64,000 nt of DNA. It comes from Dactylonectria macrodidyma (taxonomy: Eukaryota; Ascomycota; Sordariomycetes; Hypocreales; Nectriaceae). The notes beneath the pieces were generated by a model that did not search any database, was not told where the DNA came from, and was given only the letters and a program-made list of their open reading frames with translations. The translations under genes and the position numbers were made by a program. The stretch covers positions 620,001 to 684,000 of the forward strand of contig JAGMUV010000026.1 in the NCBI GenBank assembly GCA_020744425.1. The letters run 5' to 3'. Below are positions 12,166 through 21,945 of this stretch, one piece after another; within the stretch, counting starts at the first letter, position 1, and every line of letters begins with the position of its first letter.

Positions 12166-12882
12166 ATGTTCTTTGCTGCTTGCTTCTGCGGCCTTCTCGG
12201 TCTCCCGGCTGTCCGCGCGGACGGCTGGGATGACTTCTCGAATAATCTCGCAACCGATCTAGCACCGTTTCTATCCCTCTTCGGTGAGCAGATCACGAAG
12301 CAATACCTCAGCGAAAGCATTACTCCGCTTGATTATTTCATATTCTCAATGGCGCCGATGGGCATTCTGACCGCGGTCGTCTCGGCAATCCGGGTCTGCG
12401 GGAGCCCGTCGCTGCGTGCCTTCATCGGCAGAGCGCAAGAGGGAGGAGGGAACGCTGAGGCCGAGCTGTGCTCCTCTACAAGTCGGGACGTGTGCGAGCT
12501 CTACAGCAACGGCCGCATTGCACGAGTTTTCGGACGTCCAAAGATTCTCGAGGTTGTTGTTTATGATCCCAGCAAGGAAGATTCCACCGACCGGGCAGTA
12601 CAGATATACACGTTTCGAGAATTTGTCAAGAAATATCCAGACGAATGGAACGGACCCTCCTTAGACGACGCCGAGTCTGCCACTGACGTGTTTGCTCCAA
12701 ATCTCTCTCTCAACGTCGGGATCAAGAGAAAACCCGAAGCTGTTTTCTGGGCAGTCGCCATGGTTGGCGTGGCTTTGCAGGTCGGCGTTTTGGTCTTTGC
12801 AGTCGTTGTGACATACTATTTGCAGTGGGAGAAGGGTGGCAGTCGTCCAGAATCGTACGCCTGTCCGCTGACCATCACAGGG

Positions 12883-12965
12883 TGTCACATCCAATATAGG
12901 CCATCATTACACTACGCATTAGCGGAGTGTTCATTCCACTTTTGCCGTAGCCGTCTGGTGCGACA
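12883..12965 (-). mobile_element. 83-bp ultra-short element with 5-bp target duplication
   Basis: Starts TGTCACATCC and ends GGTGCGACA. It is flanked by CAGGG on both sides (12878-12882 and 12966-12970). It interrupts the ankyrin gene, and removing it with one CAGGG restores the reading frame. A second copy of exactly the same length lies at 60801-60883 in the other orientation. The centre, CACTCCGCTAATGCGTAGTG when read from the minus strand, can fold into a hairpin and is the best conserved part. Confidence 0.8.
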
Positions 12966-15414
12966 CAGGGACTTTACTTGTGTGCGGCGGCATCTTTCTT
13001 TGCGCGTTTCTGGTGGGGCAGAGCACAAATGAACAAGTGTTTCGCAGGAACCGAGGCGACAGAGACAAGCAGCCGACGAGAGAAAATCGATCGTCGCATT
13101 CATCCATATATTGGGTACAGCCTGGAGGACAAGTCCTTGGGGACCAAGTCTTTGACCCCTTCTGTTACAGCGATCACGACGAGCCTCTGCAGCAGTACAT
13201 TACCTCATGGAAGAACCGGTCAGAGAATTGGTCAAAGAACTCGGAACTTGCCGTTTGGGCGGCTGTCGGCACCACTGTCTCTGGCTTTGTCCTCCAGTTT
13301 ATCGGCTTGCGGGGCATACATTCTGCGGTCTCTGTGGCCCAGCTTGGTGCGATAATGGTGATGAGTGCGGCTCGGGCCGCACTCCGCATGCAGCGGCTAA
13401 AACCGGAGGACAATTTTCTTGCTCGTTGTCCGGACGAGGTGGCTGGGCACGAACTTGACTGGCTTGCCCTACGTATTGGCCGAGACGATATCCTACATGA
13501 TGTAAATTGTCCACCCTCACCATGTCCTATATCAAATCCTACCCCAGATTCCACAGTGGCTTCGACACGAGATCTTCGTTACTTTTGGAGATTCTTTGGT
13601 CTACCCAGGCCGGCCAGCAGGATCACACTCGCGCCTCCACTCACTTCGGTTGTCCCAACTGCTGCTGGCAAACTCCTGGCCTATCGGAGTCGCCTCGCAC
13701 AGCTTACCGAATCACCCACCAGTCAAACAAAATCAGCGACTTCTGCCAGGAGCTTCGAGCTCGGAATGGTCGAGGTCCGACGTGAAGCTCAACGACTCGC
13801 GTTGGCCATTGAGTCTGTTGTTAACACAATATTCTCAAAGGACAACTGGATCAGACAAGAGAAGAAGTATGCTAAACATATGTGGTGGTGTATTAACTGT
13901 GCCGTCTCTGAACCTCCAAAGCTGCACATCCTAGACTTGCTCCTGATCCGGGATGACCCCGGAAACCCTTGGAGGCTGCAAGACAAACTACAGCTGGAAG
14001 GGCTTCTTGGGTTGTGGGTTTGGTCACTGAAGTCCGATCCTGTGGTTGAGACATCGGACTCACAATATCTAGAGCCACCGAAATTCCTTCACGACGTATC
14101 GTTGCAACCGACCAAAACATTCAAGCCGACCTGAGGATATGGCTCGGTGGCGAGACTTCCAATTTCACGGAAGACACACTAATTCCTACATCCACCAACC
14201 GCGGCGACCCAAGTACGATATGGGAAACGACGCACGAAAAGGGCGTCTACTATGGACCTCTGTCAAGTGGGCTACCTGAAAAACCTGACTCACAAATAGT
14301 TCGGTTCTTTGGTTGGCACGCAATGGAGCTGCCACAGAGCCAGAGCTCTGTCCCATTCAGAGTCTGGACAGCTCCTACAAACAGCTCTCTTTTATCGCTA
14401 TGTGCCCAGGAGGTGTTCGGATCATTCATTGCGAGCATTCTTGACATTGTGGATGATGTTGGGAGTATTGACATCCAAGAAACTCGGGATTTCCGCCTGG
14501 AGAGCAGCTTTGTGTCTGAGATTGTAAAGTTGTTCACAGAAAGGCAGTTAGGCTCGAGAGAAGATGCATTATTATGCGTCTTGCCTCCGATGATACCTCG
14601 GCTGGGGCTACCCTCCACAGAAAGCGCCGTGGCAGCAGCGAGGAGGAATGCGAACCAGCATCGGAGGCGTGATGCGTGGAAGCAGGCAGAGGCAGTGCTA
14701 AGATGGGCATTGAGAATTTGCACCGAAGCTCAGCCTTCTCATGCAGGTGCAGACCGACCGATTCTCGCCCGTGAACATACTGAACGGGCAGCAATTTCAT
14801 TAGGCGAGTTGTACCGATCGGCGTTACAAGGTAACGATTCAACAAAGGAGTTCGGCCTCGACGGTATTAAATGGCTCTCAAAGCAGGAACCTGGCCGCAA
14901 TCCACAACTCCCTGTGGCTGTTAGGGAGATCATTGATCGCTACAGTGACATTGCGAAAGGAGTTGACGCGCACGGAAACGACGACAGTGGCGGCGGACTT
15001 CTCTCGGCGATTGGAGATGGCTTAACCGCAACTTTACTTTACCTCACTCTGTCGACTTCAATGACTAATGAAGAAAAAGGAAAAGCCCTTTGCTCGGCGG
15101 CGAGGCACGGTTGGGCTGAGGTGGTGCTTGCGTTGCTCGAATTAGGTACAGAACCGGACTTCAAAGACACAAATGAAGATTCAAGAACAGCACTGTCCCA
15201 CGCCGCGCAAAGCGGGAGCATCGACACTGTGAAGGAATTAATGGATTGGGGGGCCTTCCCAAACTCGGCAGACGCCAAACACCGGACACCTCTGTCATAT
15301 GCGTCAGAAATCGGACGCAGCTCTGTAGTTGAGATATTACTAAGAGATCGACGTGTCGACCCGGACGCCAAGGACAGCGACGGACGGACACCACTGTGGC
15401 GGGCGGCCGAGAAA

Positions 15415-15543
15415 GGGCACGAGGCGGTCGTCAAGCTGCTGCTCGACACCGGCAAGGTCGACCTGGAGGCCAAGGACCGCTACGGACGGACGCTGCTGTC
15501 GTGGGCGGCCGTGAACGGGCACGAGGCGGTCGTCAAGCTGCTG
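15415..15543 (+). repeat. Near-identical ankyrin-repeat DNA
   Basis: A 27-nt sequence starting GGGCACGAGGCGGTCGTC is identical at 15415-15441 and 15517-15543, 102 bp (34 codons) apart, inside a GC-rich block. Such recent DNA-level homogenisation is typical of fungal repeat domains that change copy number by recombination. Confidence 0.8.
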
Positions 15544-15558
15544 CAAAGGCGTTCTTAA

Positions 15559-16815
15559 CCACCTCCCCGCCCACCACCTGCCCACTTGCAGTCTTCCTAC
15601 CGAAATGCCGCAATGGAATCATCCTCGCCACATCACGCAGCATGGACGCCGCTGAGAAGCTAACAGGTACCGGTAGCCATAAGGCTGTCTACAGGATCTC
15701 AGCCGTGGATAAGGCCCAAGCCCTTCAGCTTTTCTGCAACAAGCTGCAGGGAGACTCTGACAAGAATGCCGCTGCTGATCTTCTTCGTGCTCTGGATTAT
15801 ATCCCGCTGGCCATTACCCAAGCGGCGGCATACATCAACCGTCGCGCCCCTCGCATATCGGTAAAGACTTACCTGGACGCCTTGCGGGAAAGTGATAAGA
15901 AGAAGGGCAGCCTCCTCAACAGCGACGCGGGGGATCTTCGGCGGGATGAGACTGTCTCCAACTCCGTGGTTACAACGTGGCAAGTAACCCTTGAACAGAT
16001 ACGCCGCGAGAGACCATCCGCCGCCAACCTGCTCTCATTTATGAGCTTCTTCAATCCGCAGGGCATCCCCGAGTTTGTACTCCACCACTATAAGGGCGAT
16101 CTGACGGAGAATGCGGATGGGGCCAAGGACGACGAGGATAATGACGAATTTGAGGATGATCTGGATGTCCTCCGTGGCTACTCGCTCCTGTCTGTGACAT
16201 CAACGCGGGATGTATGCGAGATGCATTCCCTCGTGCAGTTTTGCACACGAGCTTGGCTGTCTGTGGTTGACGATGCAGAACGGTGGAGACAGGTATTTTT
16301 ATGGGCTATGTCAAGACATTTCCCATCTGGTGCATTTGAGACCTGGCCCACCTGTCAGATGCTACTTCCTCATATTGAGTCGATGTTGGAGGAGGAGCCA
16401 CCAAACGAGGACCTGCAGAAGTGGGCCCGTCAGAAGTGGGCCCGTTTGTTGACAAATTGTGCATGGTATATGTTCACTAGAGGGAACTACAGGGCAGCAG
16501 AAAAGTCAGGCGAAAAAGCAGTCAAAACGAGGGTCAATGTGCTGGGAGAGGAGCATCCTGATACGCTGAGCAGCATGGCCGACCTGGCGTTGACGTACTG
16601 GAACCAAGGGCGATGGAAAGAGGCAGAAGAGCTACAGGTGCGAGTGATGGAGACGAGGAAGACTATACTGGGAGAGGAGCATCCCGATACGCTAACTAGC
16701 ATGGCCAACCTGGCGTTGACGTATAGGGATCAATGGCGATGGAAGGAGGCGGAAGAGCTACAGGTGCAAGTGATGGAGACGATGAAGATAGTGCTGGGAG
16801 AGGAGTATCCCGATA
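15559..16815 (+). pseudogene. NB-ARC/TPR (NLR-like) protein fragment
   Basis: Central and C-terminal part of a fungal STAND/NLR-type protein. The homology starts inside the nucleotide-binding domain (CRNGIILATSRSMDAAEKL, then LDYIPLAITQAAAYI, the GLPLA-like motif), so the P-loop is absent. A helical region with DVCEMHSLVQFCTRAWL follows, then an acidic linker, and then TPR repeats of the kinesin-light-chain type (LGEEHPDTLSSMADLALTY, GRWKEAEELQ). It is cut after LGEEYPDT in the third TPR. The upstream boundary lies at the end of the ankyrin repeats, within 15545-15595, where a CTTGCAG acceptor-like site precedes the homologous sequence. Without the ATPase motif it cannot work as an NLR. Full-length relatives act in heterokaryon incompatibility and defence. 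Confidence 0.8.
16542..16815 (+). repeat. 126-bp TPR-coding tandem repeat
   Basis: Units start at 16542, 16668 and 16794 (CTGGGAGAGGAGCATCC or a close variant), exactly 126 bp (42 codons) apart. Two units are complete and the third is cut short by the beta-lactamase-like sequence. Confidence 0.85.
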
Positions 16816-17179
16816 CATCGCTTTCTCGGCATGCCCTCTCATCGGCGCGTACTACCCTCCCCTAACCATTTCTCACTCCTCGGGTGCTGTCAGTCAGCTC
16901 GAAGCCAAGTTCACCAACGCCTTCGACGAACTCATCAAGAATAACGAGAGTGAAGACTATGGTGCTATCACACCCAACACCACTTCATTTTCCGTTGTCC
17001 TCTTTGGTGGCTCTGATGCTTTTCGTGACAATCCCATCTTCTTCGAATATCACTATACCTCGCCACTGGATCAATCTCAGACCAACACAACTCTTGACTC
17101 CGCCACAAAATTTCCCGTCGGCGATCTCACCATGATCTTCACAGTGTATGCGTGGTTGGTGGAGCATGGCGAACAGTAG
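16816..17179 (+). pseudogene. Beta-lactamase/transpeptidase-like protein fragment
   Basis: Frame continuing from the TPR junction encodes FSACPLIGAYYPPLTISHSS, TTSFSVVLFGGSDAFRDNPI, FFEYHYTSPLDQ and TKFPVGDLTMIFTVYAWLVE. This resembles the N-terminal part of fungal secreted serine beta-lactamase-like hydrolases, ahead of and around the nucleophile helix. It stops at HGEQ (17179) with no catalytic Tyr-x-Asn or His-x-Gly region. There is no start codon or signal peptide of its own. A truncated piece joined to the TPR fragment within a few bases of 16816. Confidence 0.6.
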
Positions 17180-17349
17180 TAGTAGATTTATTACGCCCGG
17201 GAGAACGGATCTCATAGGGCCATGGAACACGCTATGCTATTTACATTTCTGCCACTTCAATCCTGACCACAATGTAAAGCGCCACTTTCTCTCCCTGAAT
17301 CGCTTTCTTTTGGCCTCGCTTGACTCTCTGACAGGCCTGCTTTATCCGT

Positions 17350-18258
17350 ATTGATGACAGCCGCCTCGAGCAGCCGGCCGATAACACCTGCCGGCCGATA
17401 TATGATCCGGTTCCGGATCGCGATTACAACTTCGAACCGATGGTCCTTCCAAGCCGGGTCTTTGAGATAACAGCCCTGCCCCCAGAGCCGCTGTTACTAT
17501 TCCAGAAATTCCTCCCTATTTACTTAGTCGAAAGCTGGGTCTGCTACACCAACAGCTGAGTCAGTCACCGGCTTGAGCAGCATGAAGATGACAGCCGCAG
17601 ATTGAAGCCGCAGTCTCGGCTGTTAACTTGGAAGCCGACCTCTGTTGCAGAAATCTATATATGGCTTGCGATCTTGATGTATATGCGAATACATAAGGAG
17701 CCACAGATCGAGGATTATTGGAAGATTTCAGCATCTAAGGATATCCGCCCTATCCATCTAGTGACCAAATGGATGCCTTATAACCGGTTCCAGCTATTAT
17801 CTCGGCATCTTCATATCTATGACTTTGCAACCATTGATAAGGACCCTGATACAAGCTTCTACGGTCGCACCTTTAGTCGGGTTAACGCATGGTCTAATCA
17901 CATACAACACACATCCACCGTCTTCTATATACCAGGCACATCTATCGCTGTAGATGAGTGCATGGTCCGCTTTCTCGGACGATCCCTTGAGACAACAACA
18001 GTCCCTTCCAAACCTATCCCCACCGGCTTCAAAGTCTGGGCTGTGGCCCAGCGAGGCTATTTCCTGCGGCGGATTTGGCACAGGCCGGGCCGGAAGTTCA
18101 GGCCCGTAGGGGTCCGGCCGGCTCGACGGCCGCGGCAGCCGTTGCAAGCAACCGACGGCAACAGCCGCATTCACAGATCACGTTGGCGGTGTAAGCAGTG
18201 TCATGTAGCTCTTTGTAACGAGGGAAATTGCTGGGACTTCTATCACCACCTAAAATAG
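17350..18258 (+). pseudogene. piggyBac-type transposase relic
   Basis: N-terminal and catalytic parts of a DDE_Tnp_1_7 (piggyBac) transposase: LFQKFLPIYLVESWVCYTNS, a TGA stop near 17557, then TWKPTSVAEIYIWLAILMYM, EDYWKIS, WMPYNRFQLLSRHLHIYDF and the first catalytic region IPGTSIAVDECMVRFLGRS. After FKVWAVAQRGYFLRRIWH the sequence jumps to a C-terminal cysteine cluster (CKQCHVALCNEGNCWDFYH), so the second and third catalytic aspartates are deleted. One stop and a large internal deletion make it inactive. Terminal TTAA repeats were not found with confidence. Confidence 0.85.
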
Positions 18259-18375
18259 GTGGGGGCGGATGTACCTTTCATTTGCATCATTTTCGTTGGT
18301 CAAGATCCCTGTTACTAGCGCAAGTGTGCCCTTACGGCACTCAAAGGGATAACCTTAATTCTTCTTCCGCCTTTA

Positions 18376-18408
18376 CGGTTGACTGTAGGGCTCACTGTCT
18401 CAAAACCC
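18376..18408 (+). repeat. Left 33-bp terminal inverted repeat
   Basis: Starts CGGTTGACTGTAGGG after a TA dinucleotide and ends CTCAAAACCC. Identical to the reverse complement of 25948-25980. Confidence 0.9.
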
Positions 18409-18429
18409 AAATCTCACTAGCTGCACACT

Positions 18430-18495
18430 ACAGGCGTGTACAGGCCCGATCACATATTGAATACAGACGTGTACAGGCCTGTTCACATATTTAAT
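18430..18495 (+). repeat. 33-bp subterminal direct repeat
   Basis: Two imperfect units, ACAGGCGTGTACAGGCC and ACAGACGTGTACAGGCC, each followed by TCACATATTnAAT, 33 bp apart and about 20 bp inside the TIR. A position and form expected for transposase-binding sites. No equal array was found by the right TIR. Confidence 0.6.
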
Positions 18496-18829
18496 ATCCT
18501 TCAAACCGAATATATGACGTCAACGTACTCCAATTGCAGCATTGGCGATAATTTGAATACACCCATTTACAGTCGTGTACAGACCGTTACAGCTGTAAAG
18601 CAGGTGTATAAAGATTTTTCTTTTTTTAGGGCGCGCAATTGAAACTCTTCGTGCTACAGATTTTTTTTTGTTTTTTTTTGAACTTCGACTACAGGCTCAT
18701 ACGCGACCAAACATCGCCAAACATCGCTCAACATCGCTCAACATCGCCTGCCGCAGCTCCACGTTCACGATCGCACAACACCACGACTTCGCGCATACAC
18801 GTTCGTACACGCCTGTACCGCACCAAACA

Positions 18830-19326
18830 ATGGCGTCCACCGGTCAACACGCCCTCAAGCTGCCGATTCCCTGGTCAAATTCATGTACGGCGAGGAACTC
18901 GAGGACAAGAAGGCGTGCAAGAAGTGCAAGGACAATACTGGTATATTCAATGCTTATGTGACATTGAATGCAATGTCTCCGGGTTGTGCCTCCTGTCACT
19001 ATGGTAGTCAGGCCAAACACTGCTCGCTTGTGACTGGTAAGTTCCATACATGCCTGTACGCGTCTGATCAAGGCCGATCGCTAATAGTTACAGATGTCGA
19101 GAAGCGATCCCGCGATGACTCCTCCTCCGACGACCATACTTCCAAGCGACAGAAGAAGAAAAAGGAATCGGGCAAGAAAAAGAGCAAGAAGGAAAAATCT
19201 GGCCAGGACTATACTACGAAGGACATTACTGACGCGCTCAAGAGTCTGGACCAGAAATCACTTCGCACCATGAAGAATATCTTCGAAGCTCTTCTGGATG
19301 GCGATGTTCTTAGCGATAGTGATTAG
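18830..19326 (+). CDS. Cysteine-rich protein of the left arm
   Basis: Two exons, with a 57-nt intron at 19037-19093 (GTAAGT donor, GTTACAG acceptor). The recognisable product starts at 18883 (MYGEELEDKKACKKCKDNTG). Its N-terminal domain has spaced cysteines (ACKKCK, then PGCASCHYG and KHCSL), resembling the fungal DUF3716 type and probably binding zinc. A lysine-rich nuclear-localisation-like stretch (residues 85-110 of the joined product) and an acidic end (LSDSD) follow. An ATG at 18830 (MASTGQHALK) is better placed as a start but is out of frame with the domain, which suggests a small indel near 18860-18870. It is a homologue of the right-arm gene at 25162-25900, in mirror position. Role in transposition unknown. 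Confidence 0.55.
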
Positions 19327-19504
19327 TTTAGTTCTGATCAGCTGCGAACATAGCAGTACAGGGACATATGGGCTTGGCTTTCTGAAGATTTGAGTATAAG
19401 GATTAGTATAGTCCTGATGAGTTACGAATACAGCTGTAAAGAAATATACAGACTCAACCTTTAAAAAATAATTAAATTTTTCTATGTTTTCTAAAAATTA
19501 ATAT

Positions 19505-19830
19505 ATAAAGTGATAATGTTGCATCTAGGATATGGAAGTGATCATGTGTGTGAGAAGCTCTTGCTATTCTTCCTATCTAATGAGGGTCTTTGGGTCAGTC
19601 TTATAGATGAAGAGACTGATGATGACCTCGGACAGCCAAGACGGTCTGGATGCTACGGACTATTTGACTTTATCTAGCTATCCTCCTGATCATAGCTTGT
19701 GACGAAGCTGATGACGAGGCCAGTGACGAGGAAAGTGGCTGTGGAACCTTATGATGAAGGGCAGAAAGCTTGACTGTTGTCATAGCTGCAAAATCCAATA
19801 TCCCGATATGTGACAGATAGCTTAGATATT
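19505..19830 (+). repeat. Inverted arm repeat, left copy
   Basis: Shares long stretches with the reverse complement of 24795-25140, for example TGTGAGAAGCTCTTG followed by TATTCTTCCTATCTAA, GTCAGTCTTATAGA, GATGATGACCTCGGA and CCGATATGTGACAG. Diverged with indels, unlike the identical outer 33 bp. Confidence 0.75.
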
Positions 19831-20042
19831 TTAACATTTTATATATTCTTATTATATTAAACATTAAAAATATAAATAATTATATTTTATAACTTATAGA
19901 TATATTTTAATTTAATTATATATATAAAATAGAAATAAAATTAATATTTATATTATTTTATTTTATTAAATATAAATATATATATATATATATATAACGT
20001 ACATAATAAGCGAGCTGACTGCACAAGCGAGCCGATCACTAT

Positions 20043-20265
20043 TGTCAGATACGTCAGAGGTGCAAGCTGCATAAAGAAGCCTGTTACGTTTATCATCTGC
20101 TGAGGCAGCGGCCCGGTCTCAAAGGCCCGGATCCTTTAGTTCCGGTCTTAAAAGAACCTTATTGTAGACCCTATGATGATAAGTGCATCTCTATATAAAA
20201 AGGCCGCTGCGAGTCCTCTGTTAAAGAGCGGGGAATAGAGATAACATTCAATCTAATATTTGATA
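20043..20265 (+). repeat. Solo LTR in MITE copy 2 (223 bp)
   Basis: Begins TGTCAGATACG and ends ATTTGATA, probably TGACA mutated to TGATA. Flanked by a perfect 5-bp duplication ACTAT (20038-20042 and 20266-20270). A TATATAAAA box near 20190 fits an LTR promoter. Confidence 0.75.
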
Positions 20266-20630
20266 ACTATACTGTACAGCTAAAAATAGCAATGTCAGAT
20301 TTTCTAAAATAGGCCATATAATTATTAAAAATATAAAAAAATTATTTTTAGATATCTTATTAAAAAAGTCATAAGATAGTATTTTTTAAAGATTTTTAAT
20401 TAATTTATTAAGCTTTCTATTTATAAAAAGCAGAAAAAACACAGTATATATAAGCTTTTTCTTTATAACTATATAAATAAAAATAAATAAAATTTAGGAA
20501 ATTTTGATTTTATAATTTCGTATTTAATTAACCTTATTTCAAAATTGCAGTTATTTTAGGACTGGTTTGGAATTTTTTTGAATTTTCTTAGAATTGCGAT
20601 TTAAGGTGTAAATCTGAATGATCGGCTCGC

Positions 20631-21091
20631 TGTGACGGTCAAGGTTCCCAACGTAGTAAACCGTAACCCGACTGGTTTATGTTGGCAGCTGAAACGGGGC
20701 GTAACGTACTGAGCGTGGGGTGGCGAATCACGTCTGATAATGTCAAGAAGTATTCTTGAGTAATCAAATTGTATTGAAAGCTGGAGAGCTATCTGGACAT
20801 AGGGAAGTGGGAATGAGTGAAGCTATATACTATTCTGGTCTGCTTGGTCAATCGTGGCCGAACGTGCTCTTGTTCGACCTGTTCGACCATTTAAGGTTAA
20901 GGTTTCAATGGGAGCGATGGAGCGCGAGGAGCGTTGCTCCCTCGTTCCCATCGCTCCTGTCGCTCCATCGCTCCTTCCCTGATTCGCCCGTGAGGCTGAC
21001 TCATCAGCCTCGCCGCTTGGTTCTCAAGGTCCAAGGGTTTTGCCACCCTTCGCCACTTGGTCCCTTGGACGCCTTAGCTTGGGTCGTGACA
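20631..21091 (+). repeat. Solo LTR in MITE copy 2 (461 bp)
   Basis: Begins TGTGACGGTCAAGG and ends GGGTCGTGACA. Perfect 5-bp duplication CTCGC (20626-20630 and 21092-21096). It contains a perfect 14-bp inverted repeat, GGAGCGATGGAGCG at 20911-20924 and its complement at 20961-20974. Confidence 0.82.
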
Positions 21092-21239
21092 CTCGCTTAT
21101 TATGTACATTATAATAAATTTTAAAATATAATTTATAAATTAAATTATTATTATTTTAAATTATTAAATTTTTTAATAAAAGATATATCTAAATATTATA
21201 TATAATTAAAGGTTTATTTACTAAACATGCGTTTACTTA

Positions 21240-21873
21240 ACGTACTACATCAGTGAGTGGATCAAATCAGTGTGTGACGGGAGCGTCTGGAGTGCTGGAC
21301 CCAGGGTGGGGCCGATACGTAACTAGGACGCACGGGGCAGGCCACAGGGACTATCAACGCGTCTACGCGTCTACGCGCCTGCCCGCTTTCTCTTTCCTCT
21401 TCATCGTAGTATTTTCGCAATACAGTGGCATTACCTCTTGAGTTGATCTCATCTGGCCCGTGACACAGTGAGTGGATCACTTATACTGTACAGCTAAAAG
21501 TAAAAATATTAGATTTTCTAAAACTAGCTCTATAATTAATAAAAATTTAAAAAAATTAATTTTAAAATTTATATAAAAAAAGTCATAAGATATTATTTTT
21601 TTTAACTTTTTAATTAATTTATTAAGCTTTTTATATATAAAATTAAGAAAAAATACAGTGTGAATAGACTTTTTCTTAATAACTCTATAAATAAAAATAA
21701 ATAAAATTTAGTAAAATTCTTTGATATAATTTCCTACTTGGTTAAGTTAATTCTAAACTCTCAGGTATTTTAGTCTTAGTTTGGATTTTTAATAATTTTT
21801 CTAAAATCGCGCTTTAAGGTGTAAATCTGACTGATCCACTCACTGATTTGATCCACTTGCTGATGAAGTACGT
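21240..21873 (+). mobile_element. MITE copy 3, carrying a solo LTR
   Basis: Ends ACGTACTACATCAGTGAGTG and, read inward from the right, ACGTACTTCATCAGCAAGTG, about 40 bp of imperfect inverted repeat, with TA on both sides (21238-21239 and 21874-21875). Each end carries a doubled GAGTGGATCA unit. The AT-rich body matches copies 1 and 2. It lies directly upstream of the integrase gene. Confidence 0.85.
21273..21465 (+). repeat. Solo LTR in MITE copy 3 (193 bp)
   Basis: Begins TGTGACGGGAGCGTC and ends GGCCCGTGACA, with a perfect 5-bp duplication CAGTG (21268-21272 and 21466-21470). Removing it restores the MITE end to match the opposite arm. A near-identical partial copy lies inverted at 36627-36807. 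Confidence 0.9.
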
Positions 21874-21945
21874 TATTCTATTTAATCTATACATTCTCCA
21901 TCTTTCCTTCTAAATTTTCTTTCCCCTCTTTCCATTCTATTCAAC

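Larger units (their letters stand above)
12166..15558 (+). pseudogene. Large ankyrin-repeat membrane protein, disrupted
   Basis: Reads as one fungal protein of about 1,100 residues after two breaks. The N-terminus has a hydrophobic leader (MFFAACFCGLLGLPAVRADG) and the family block GWDDFSNNLATDLAPFLSLF, then RVCGSPSLRAFIGRAQEG and CSSTSRDVCELYSNG. Membrane segments lie near 12740-12820, 12975-13030 and 13290-13340. The C-terminus has about five ankyrin repeats (HGWAEVVLALLELGTE through KGHEAVVKLLLDTG). Break 1 is an 83-bp insertion plus 5-bp duplication at 12883, a net +88 bp, which shifts the frame; skipping it rejoins TITG to TLLVCGGIFLCAFLVG. Break 2 is a single-base indel near 14065-14072, between DSQYL and ATEIPSRRIVAT. 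Function unknown in the family; a role in non-self or stress signalling is only a guess. The 3' end runs into unrelated NB-ARC sequence. Confidence 0.8.
19997..21109 (+). mobile_element. MITE copy 2, carrying two solo LTRs
   Basis: Ends ACGTACATAATAAGCGAG and, at the right, CTCGCTTATTATGTACAT, flanked by TA at 19995-19996 and 21110-21111. The AT-rich body (from 20266) is related to copies 1 and 3 (ATACTGTACAGCTAAAA). Two solo LTRs interrupt it (20043-20265 and 20631-21091); removing each with one target repeat rejoins the MITE arms. Confidence 0.8.

Noticed and set aside
12882..12968. The 83-bp insertion as an ordinary intron of the ankyrin gene
   Set aside because: A GT..AG intron here would be 87 nt and leave one extra base, so the frame would not be restored; an exact 88-nt removal has no GT-AG ends. 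The second copy at 60.8 kb also has its own target duplication.
15396..15560. N-terminus of the NB-ARC frame starting at 15396
   Set aside because: This part is the ankyrin repeats read in the wrong frame (Arg/Gly/Ala-rich). The homologous sequence starts only near 15595.
20756..21124. A 122-residue frame in the MITE region
   Set aside because: It lies almost entirely within the 461-bp solo LTR and covers its hairpin.
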